Positions 13,926-18,062 of a DNA stretch of 18,062 bases are shown piece by piece. Positions within the stretch are counted from its first letter, which is position 1; each line of letters starts with the position of its first letter. Source of the DNA: Flavobacteriaceae bacterium (GTDB lineage Bacteria; Bacteroidota; Bacteroidia; Flavobacteriales; Flavobacteriaceae). The stretch is from positions 1 to 18,062 of the forward strand of contig JABDQK010000075.1 of NCBI GenBank assembly GCA_013042255.1, given 5' to 3'. The position numbers were made by a program, and so were the translations under genes. Under the pieces are notes generated by a model. It was not told the DNA's origin. It worked only from the letters and a program-made list of their open reading frames with translations, and made no database searches.

Positions 13926-14678
13926 ATGGAAAATGAACTTACAATTAAAAGGTTTACCGATTTAAGACGTGAATTAGGGTATACACAGGCAGAATTTGCC
14001 TCTTTACTAGGTGTCTCAAATACAACAGCCGACATTGAAAGGGGCCGAACAAAACTATCGGGAAAGGTAGTGGCAACCCTGTTGAAACAATTTAAAATAA
14101 ATCCTCTGTGGCTCTACGGAGAGAGTGATCAACAATATATAGAAGCCTCTAATACCAGTGTTATCCCCAAGGTAGTTACTGTAGACAGCGCTGACAAAGA
14201 GAACATGGTTCTGGTCAACGCCAAGGCTGCAGCGGGCTACCCACAGAACATACACGACACCAGTTGGTATCGCCAATTACCTGCTTTCGACCTGCCGATA
14301 CCCGAGTTTCGAAATGCCACATACCGTGGTTTTCAGGTAGAAGGGGATAGTATGCTCCCCAACCTCAAACCCGGGGAATGGGTGCTTGCCAAAGCTGTTG
14401 AGGATCTGAGCGACGTGAGCAGCAATAAAATATATGTAGTGGTACTACAGGATTCTGTTATGGTAAAAAAGATTGAACGCCCGCCCAATACCAACAAGGT
14501 TATCTTAATTTCCCTGAACGAAACCTATCCGCCGTACGAAATTGAACCCTATCAGATTCAGGAATTATGGCAGGTGAGTAGTAAAATCACCTTCGGAGTA
14601 GACGCCACCACTGAGAATGGCCTCCTCCGTCAGCTTCAGCAATCCATGGAAGATTTAAAGAAACAACTGAAAGCTTAG
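13926..14678 (+). CDS. XRE-family HTH / S24 peptidase regulator (LexA-like)
   Basis: This 250-aa regulator has an N-terminal XRE-type helix-turn-helix (about residues 6-60: YTQAEFASLLGVSNTTADIERGR as the recognition region, residues 19-41) and a C-terminal S24 LexA/UmuD-like protease domain (about 95-225). The catalytic pair is Ser142 in VEGDSMLPNLKPG and Lys181 in VMVKKIE. An Ala-Gly pair at 103-104 (AAAGY) sits where LexA-type proteins self-cleave. Residues 228-250 form a probable short coiled coil. Architecture points to a repressor that could inactivate itself on DNA damage, as LexA and phage CI-type proteins do. However, it has no winged-helix LexA DNA-binding domain, and RecA-stimulated cleavage is unproven for Bacteroidota members. 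It faces the DUF4130 gene across four palindromes that overlap its own promoter. No phage genes surround it. Its stop overlaps the convergent downstream gene by 4 nt. Confidence 0.9.
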   Translation: MENELTIKRFTDLRRELGYTQAEFASLLGVSNTTADIERGRTKLSGKVVATLLKQFKINPLWLYGESDQQYIEASNTSVIPKVVTVDSADKENMVLVNAKAAAGYPQNIHDTSWYRQLPAFDLPIPEFRNATYRGFQVEGDSMLPNLKPGEWVLAKAVEDLSDVSSNKIYVVVLQDSVMVKKIERPPNTNKVILISLNETYPPYEIEPYQIQELWQVSSKITFGVDATTENGLLRQLQQSMEDLKKQLKA

Positions 14679-15382
14679 TCTCTTCTTCCTTTTACTGTGC
14701 CCAAATCGAGTGTGATGGGTCCCACCTTGTGATACTGAGGAAGCAAAACACCGCTTTCGGCCATCTGCCAGCCTTCCCATGTGGCTTCCAGTCCCTTTAA
14801 GGGTAAAATCTGAACCCACATACTAAATTTTTCAGGTATATAATCGTCATTGAGCTCCCAGAGATAAGTGTCCCCGGGGGTATCGCCACCGCTGGTATAG
14901 GTCACCCGTAATCCGGTTCGCCCATCCTCCAGATCAACAAGGGCGCGTTCGGTTCCCTTGTCAAATATCTTAAATGGGGCCACGAGCCAGAAAGAATCAT
15001 TGTTGAAAAGTGTTATAGCTTTGCTTACCAAAGTTCGTTTTGTTTCTCCTTCAACAGCTTTCCCCTGGTCCTTGACGACACTGTTTTGTGGGTTTACCAG
15101 GTCGATCTTACCCCAATATTCATCCCAGGACATTTCTACCACCCCATTTTTCTTATCCCAGATGTATTTGTTGCTTCCTCCTCTGTATGACCATTCCAGG
15201 TATCGGGTATCGCGATAGGCTTCATTATTGAGGGCCTGGAGCATTTTCATCGCGAGTTCATCTGCTTGTTTTGGGGACGACCCTACAGGCACCGCTTCGT
15301 TAAAGAAGGCCAAATAGATTCCCGTTAACAAGAGTAGCAGTAAAAAAAGAATACCCAAAGTTCGTTTAATCCAGCGGGGCAT
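14675..15382 (-). CDS. unknown membrane-anchored periplasmic protein
   Basis: I do not recognise this 235-aa protein. Residues 1-7 are basic, and residues 8-27 (LGILFLLLLLLTGIYLAFF) are one hydrophobic segment followed by a short linker. The rest should be outside the cytoplasm. No lipobox cysteine is present, so it is anchored by the segment itself, or possibly cleaved as a signal peptide. The soluble part is rich in Trp, Tyr and Gly, with blocks such as YLEWSYRGGSNKYIWDKK (61-78), WDEYWGKIDLVNP (86-98) and YLWELNDDYIPEKFSMWV (173-190). It looks beta-rich, loosely like LolA/LppX-type lipid-carrier folds, but that is an impression and not an assignment. It starts 27 nt after ggt on the same strand, so it is likely the last gene of an acpH-ggt unit. 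Its stop overlaps the end of the S24 regulator gene. Confidence 0.75.
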   Translation of the reverse strand: MPRWIKRTLGILFLLLLLLTGIYLAFFNEAVPVGSSPKQADELAMKMLQALNNEAYRDTRYLEWSYRGGSNKYIWDKKNGVVEMSWDEYWGKIDLVNPQNSVVKDQGKAVEGETKRTLVSKAITLFNNDSFWLVAPFKIFDKGTERALVDLEDGRTGLRVTYTSGGDTPGDTYLWELNDDYIPEKFSMWVQILPLKGLEATWEGWQMAESGVLLPQYHKVGPITLDLGTVKGRRD

Positions 15383-15409
15383 ATCTCACACTTTATTCGT
15401 TTAACTTAA

Positions 15410-17137
15410 TTAATACCCCACGGCAGTATCATCTCCTCTGGGATCGGCACCTCCTTCTTTTCTGCCATCAGGGAGTATCCTTATCGCATCTACTTTCCCG
15501 ATGACCGGAGTGCGTTCTTCATTGATTTCATAACCTTTTGTTCTCAGGAATTCCTTGGTGCTTTCTGGGAAACCATCGGGTTCAAAAATGATGTAATCAG
15601 GCAGCCACTGATGGTGAAATCTTGGAGCCTCAACAGCTTGCTGCATACTGAGGTTGAATTCATAAGTATTTATAATGGTCTGTGCCACCGCAGTTATAAT
15701 GGTTGACCCTCCGGGAGTTCCCACAACCAGCCAAAGTGCTCCATCCTTCTCTACGATAGTGGGTGTCATACTGCTCAGCATTCTTTTTTCTGCCTCAATA
15801 CTATTGGCTTCCGCCCCTATAAGGCCGAACATATTTGGTACCCCGGGTTTGGAACTGAAATCGTCCATCTCGTTATTCAGGAAAAAGCCGAGTTCGTCAC
15901 AATATAATTTAGAACCATAAGCGCCATTGAGCGTTGTGGTTACCGATACCGCGTTTCCCATTTCGTCAACGATGGAATAATGCGTGGTTTCATTACTCTC
16001 AAGGATTTCAACCGTCCCATGGGAAACTGCTTCAGATCTGGTTGCTTTTTTAAATGTAAAATCATCCATACGTTGTCGCAGATAATCCTCTTTCAACAAA
16101 AAGTCTAATGGTATTTCAACAAAGTCGGGATCCCCCAGATAATAGTTCCGGTCGGCATATGCTCGCCTAAAAGCTTCGGTTAGTAACTGAATGGCTTCTC
16201 CTGAATTGTGCCCTAAATCTCCTATATCATAAGGCTCGATCATTTTAAATATCTGATTAATTGTGACACCTCCACTGCTGGGCGGACTCATACTGATAAT
16301 GCGAAGGTCTTTGTAATTAAAAATGATCGGTTGTCTCCAGACGGCCTCGTATTTCGCAAGATCCTCTTCGGTAATATACCCCCCTCTCTCCTGAATAAAT
16401 GCAGCGAGTCTTTTTGCAGTTTCCCCCTTATAAAATTCATCTCTGCCATTTTTCATTATCCTCCTCAGGGTATTCGCGAGACTTGGGTATTTCAAGGTGT
16501 CTCCAACCCGGCATTTGGTATAGAAAAATGTTTCTTCTCCACTTATTTCAATAATCTGCTCTCTGTATCTCTCCAGGCGATTTTCCTGGTTGTCGGTTAC
16601 AACAACTCCCTTTTCTGCCAGGGCTATCACTGGTTCGAGTATCTTTTCGAGTGGCAGACTGCCCATTTTTTCATGAACCTCAAAGACACCCGCTATAGTA
16701 CCGGGTACTCCCACCGCTGTAGCCCCTTTTGTACTCTTCCCCGGAATCACATTTCCAAGTGAATCGAGGTACATATCCGCAGTAGCAGATAGTGGGGCCT
16801 TTTCCCTGTAATCAAGGGCCCCAACATCGCCATTCGACTTTCGATAAACCATAAATCCTCCTCCACCCAGGTTGCCTGCATAGGGATAAGCCACAGCAAG
16901 GGCGAGTTCTGTGGCGACCATGGCGTCAAATGCATTGCCTCCTTCTCGTAATATTGATATTCCGATTTCAGAGGCCTCTTCTCTCGCAGAAACCACCATT
17001 GCTTTTTCTGTGACTAACCCGGTAGGCGATGTTGGAGCTCGCCTGCATTGTACGCCGGTGATTAGGAGTAAAAATATAACAGCAATAGTAAGAGGCCTTC
17101 GAAAAAGGCTATGGCCAGACATTGATGTATTAATCAT
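15410..17137 (-). CDS. ggt: gamma-glutamyltransferase
   Basis: This is an N-terminal-nucleophile enzyme that hydrolyses or transfers the gamma-glutamyl group of glutathione and related compounds in the periplasm. From the ATG at 17137 it has 575 aa, a normal length. A signal sequence spans about residues 12-30 (RRPLTIAVIFLLLITG). A Cys at 31 follows, but the preceding GVQ is a poor lipobox. The large subunit has AREEASEIGISILREGGNAFDA (from 51) and NLGGGGFMVYR (89-99). The autocleavage point and nucleophile is Thr384 in ESNETTHYSIVD. The small subunit shows the expected MLSSMTPTIV (453-462) and the GTPGGS oxyanion region (473-478). A TTG at 17146 would extend the frame by three codons but overlaps the acpH stop, so ATG is preferred; an ATG at 17122 is also possible. 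It lies 5 nt after acpH and 27 nt before an unknown membrane-anchored protein. Confidence 0.95.
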   Translation of the reverse strand: MINTSMSGHSLFRRPLTIAVIFLLLITGVQCRRAPTSPTGLVTEKAMVVSAREEASEIGISILREGGNAFDAMVATELALAVAYPYAGNLGGGGFMVYRKSNGDVGALDYREKAPLSATADMYLDSLGNVIPGKSTKGATAVGVPGTIAGVFEVHEKMGSLPLEKILEPVIALAEKGVVVTDNQENRLERYREQIIEISGEETFFYTKCRVGDTLKYPSLANTLRRIMKNGRDEFYKGETAKRLAAFIQERGGYITEEDLAKYEAVWRQPIIFNYKDLRIISMSPPSSGGVTINQIFKMIEPYDIGDLGHNSGEAIQLLTEAFRRAYADRNYYLGDPDFVEIPLDFLLKEDYLRQRMDDFTFKKATRSEAVSHGTVEILESNETTHYSIVDEMGNAVSVTTTLNGAYGSKLYCDELGFFLNNEMDDFSSKPGVPNMFGLIGAEANSIEAEKRMLSSMTPTIVEKDGALWLVVGTPGGSTIITAVAQTIINTYEFNLSMQQAVEAPRFHHQWLPDYIIFEPDGFPESTKEFLRTKGYEINEERTPVIGKVDAIRILPDGRKEGGADPRGDDTAVGY

Positions 17138-17142
17138 GTAGT

Positions 17143-17736
17143 TCAAGAATTATTGAGGGAATTAAATTTCTCCCGGGAAAAGATAATTAAATCTTCAAAA
17201 AAGAGGGTGAATTCTTCTTCAAAAAGATCATAGTGCGCTTGAAGATCGAGTACAGCTTTGTTCATATTACTCTTTTTACCAGTCCTTCTGTACAATCCGT
17301 TCAAAACCTTGTCAATTCCATCCACAGTAGCATAATTATAAAGCCAGTTATCCCGAATCATGTATGGCATCAAATGTCTGGTAGGTTCGGGTAAAATAGG
17401 ATATCGACTTTTTAGAAGTCGGTAGAATTCCTCCGCAAAAAGTCGTAGTTCTATTTCCGAGTACGTATTCCAGTTTTTAGCGAGAAAATGATCGTAAAAA
17501 ACATCGACAACTACTCTGCTGTAATGACCCTGACTTGGATGAAGTCGTTTGCTGCTCTGTTTGTGGGTGGGATGGGCATCGGTGAAGGTGTCAATGGCCC
17601 TGTGCAGAACAATGCCCTGCTGAATACGTTCAGGGAAATGCCCGTAACGATTACCCCTTATGCTGTCAGCGATGAAATTCCCAATGCTGATCTCTTCATC
17701 GTTAAAGGACAAAAATATATGAGCGAGAAAGTTCAT
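17143..17736 (-). CDS. acpH: ACP phosphodiesterase (AcpH/DUF479 family)
   Basis: This is a 197-aa protein of the HD-like AcpH family, which removes the 4'-phosphopantetheine arm from acyl-carrier protein. Family landmarks are MNFLAHIFLS at the very start, IGNFIADSIRG (18-28), the metal-binding stretch LHRAIDTFTDAHP (44-56, with H45, D49, D53, H55) and VVVDVFYDHFLAKNW (75-89). The frame can be opened three bases earlier by GTG at 17739, but MNFLAH is the standard N-terminus, so ATG at 17736 is chosen. Length is typical (about 190-200 aa). It is the first gene of a tight unit with ggt (5-nt gap) and diverges from glmM across 72 nt. In Bacteroidota members of this family the true substrate has not, to my knowledge, been widely tested. 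Confidence 0.88.
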   Translation of the reverse strand: MNFLAHIFLSFNDEEISIGNFIADSIRGNRYGHFPERIQQGIVLHRAIDTFTDAHPTHKQSSKRLHPSQGHYSRVVVDVFYDHFLAKNWNTYSEIELRLFAEEFYRLLKSRYPILPEPTRHLMPYMIRDNWLYNYATVDGIDKVLNGLYRRTGKKSNMNKAVLDLQAHYDLFEEEFTLFFEDLIIFSREKFNSLNNS

Positions 17737-17760
17737 CACTCGAATTTACAAAGAAGGAGG

Positions 17761-17789
17761 TTGGAAACTAACCTATAGCTTTATATTTG
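17761..17789 (+). promoter_or_regulatory. promoter of glmM
   Basis: TTG (17761-17763), an 18-nt spacer and TATATTTG (17782-17789) give an exact TAnnTTTG -7 element with a matching -33, 19 nt before the glmM ATG. It overlaps the candidate minus-strand promoter of acpH. Confidence 0.55.
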
Positions 17790-17795
17790 CAAAAA
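17763..17795 (-). promoter_or_regulatory. possible promoter of the acpH-ggt unit
   Basis: Reading leftward, TTTTTG (17790-17795), a 19-nt spacer and TAGTTTCC (17763-17770) resemble the Bacteroidota arrangement, but the -7 box has two mismatches. It is supported mainly because the 72-nt divergent gap must hold a promoter for acpH. Confidence 0.28.
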
Positions 17796-17808
17796 CTTTT
17801 CAAGATTT

Positions 17809-18062
17809 ATGACACTAATCAAATCCATATCGGGGATCCGCGGAACCATTGGGGGAGAACCCGGCACCAACTTAACACCCATTGATGCTGTAAAGTTTGC
17901 CGCCGCCTACGGGGCTTTTTTAAAGAAGCAGAACGAGAACAAGCATCTTAAAATAGTCATAGGTCGGGATGCCCGGATTTCGGGCGAAATGATCCAGTCA
18001 CTCGTAGTATATACCTTGCTTGGAATGGGGATTGATGTTGTTGATCTTGGACTTTCCACCAC
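17809..18062 (+). CDS. glmM: phosphoglucosamine mutase / phosphohexomutase, 5' part only
   Basis: This is a partial gene: 84 complete codons from the ATG at 17809 to the right edge, with no stop. The translation begins MTLIKSISGIRGTIGG, continues with LTPIDAVKFAAAYG and reaches VIGRDARISGEMIQS and VDLGLSTT. The SGIRG start, GRDxRxSGxM and DLGxxxT blocks define the N-terminal domain of alpha-D-phosphohexomutases. The variant SISGIRGTIGG is the one I associate with Bacteroidota GlmM, which converts glucosamine 6-phosphate to glucosamine 1-phosphate for peptidoglycan and LPS precursors. The phosphoserine loop (near residue 100 in the family) and the sugar-binding loop lie beyond the window, so GlmM cannot be fully separated from phosphomannomutase/phosphoglucomutase here. 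Confidence 0.85.
   Translation, partial: MTLIKSISGIRGTIGGEPGTNLTPIDAVKFAAAYGAFLKKQNENKHLKIVIGRDARISGEMIQSLVVYTLLGMGIDVVDLGLST

Noticed and set aside
13926-14678. Prophage repressor marking an integrated phage
   Set aside because: The XRE-S24 architecture also fits phage CI-type proteins, but flanking genes are chromosomal (uvrA, ggt, acpH, glmM), and no integrase, structural genes or att repeats are visible.
17038-17060. Lipoprotein signal on gamma-glutamyltransferase (Cys31)
   Set aside because: The residues before the Cys (GVQ) do not fit a lipobox, with Gln at -1 being unusual. An ordinary secretory signal or membrane anchor is as likely.
17138-17146. TTG start for ggt three codons upstream
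   Set aside because: It overlaps the acpH stop codon, and an ATG three codons on leaves the signal sequence intact.

Overview
The window looks like a chromosomal segment of a marine-type Flavobacteriaceae (Bacteroidota). Three things suggest this. Upstream regions carry TAnnTTTG-like -7 elements, with TTG/TTTG about 18-20 nt further upstream, instead of sigma70 boxes, and starts lack strong Shine-Dalgarno sequences. The gene families are typical of the group: a fused E1 alpha/beta dehydrogenase, a stand-alone HsdR-N protein divergent from holA, and an M1-like protein ending in a beta-barrel. Composition is moderately AT-rich. I see no rRNA, tRNA, CRISPR array, insertion sequence or prophage, and no gene-free stretch longer than 300 bases.

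Layout. Left edge to 1.5 kb: the start of an HsdR-N-type protein (-), divergent holA (+), then a convergent DoxX-family membrane protein (-). 1.6-6.3 kb: two large metabolic fusion enzymes (-), each with its own candidate promoter. One joins an APH-fold kinase to a class-III aminotransferase-fold enzyme and is probably a kinase/phospho-lyase. The other is a branched-chain-type 2-oxoacid dehydrogenase E1 with alpha and beta fused. 6.5-12.9 kb: a run on the minus strand, uvrA, then a LOG-family nucleotide hydrolase, then a surface M1-like protein without catalytic residues but with a C-terminal barrel. 13.1-14.7 kb: a regulatory module in which a DUF4130 (TIGR03915-like) protein (-) and an XRE-S24 LexA-like regulator (+) diverge from a short AT-rich region holding four copies of a TGGAwATATTCCA operator-like palindrome. 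14.7-17.7 kb: acpH, ggt and an unknown membrane-anchored protein in one minus-strand unit. Right edge: divergent glmM, cut by the window.

How the genes fit together. Most are housekeeping. The best candidate for something not described as a unit is the 13.1-14.7 kb module. A self-cleaving-type repressor appears to face a putative DNA repair or modification protein across an operator array that overlaps both promoters, and uvrA follows downstream. The DUF4130 protein lacks its usual radical-SAM neighbour and the usual C-terminal motif of its family. The fusion kinase/lyase, the dead M1-barrel protein and the swapped metal-ligand residues in the E1 enzyme are secondary points of interest.

Three starts were moved from the longest open frame to an ATG: uvrA (12905 rather than a TTG at 12917), ggt (17137 rather than a TTG at 17146) and acpH (17736 rather than a GTG at 17739).
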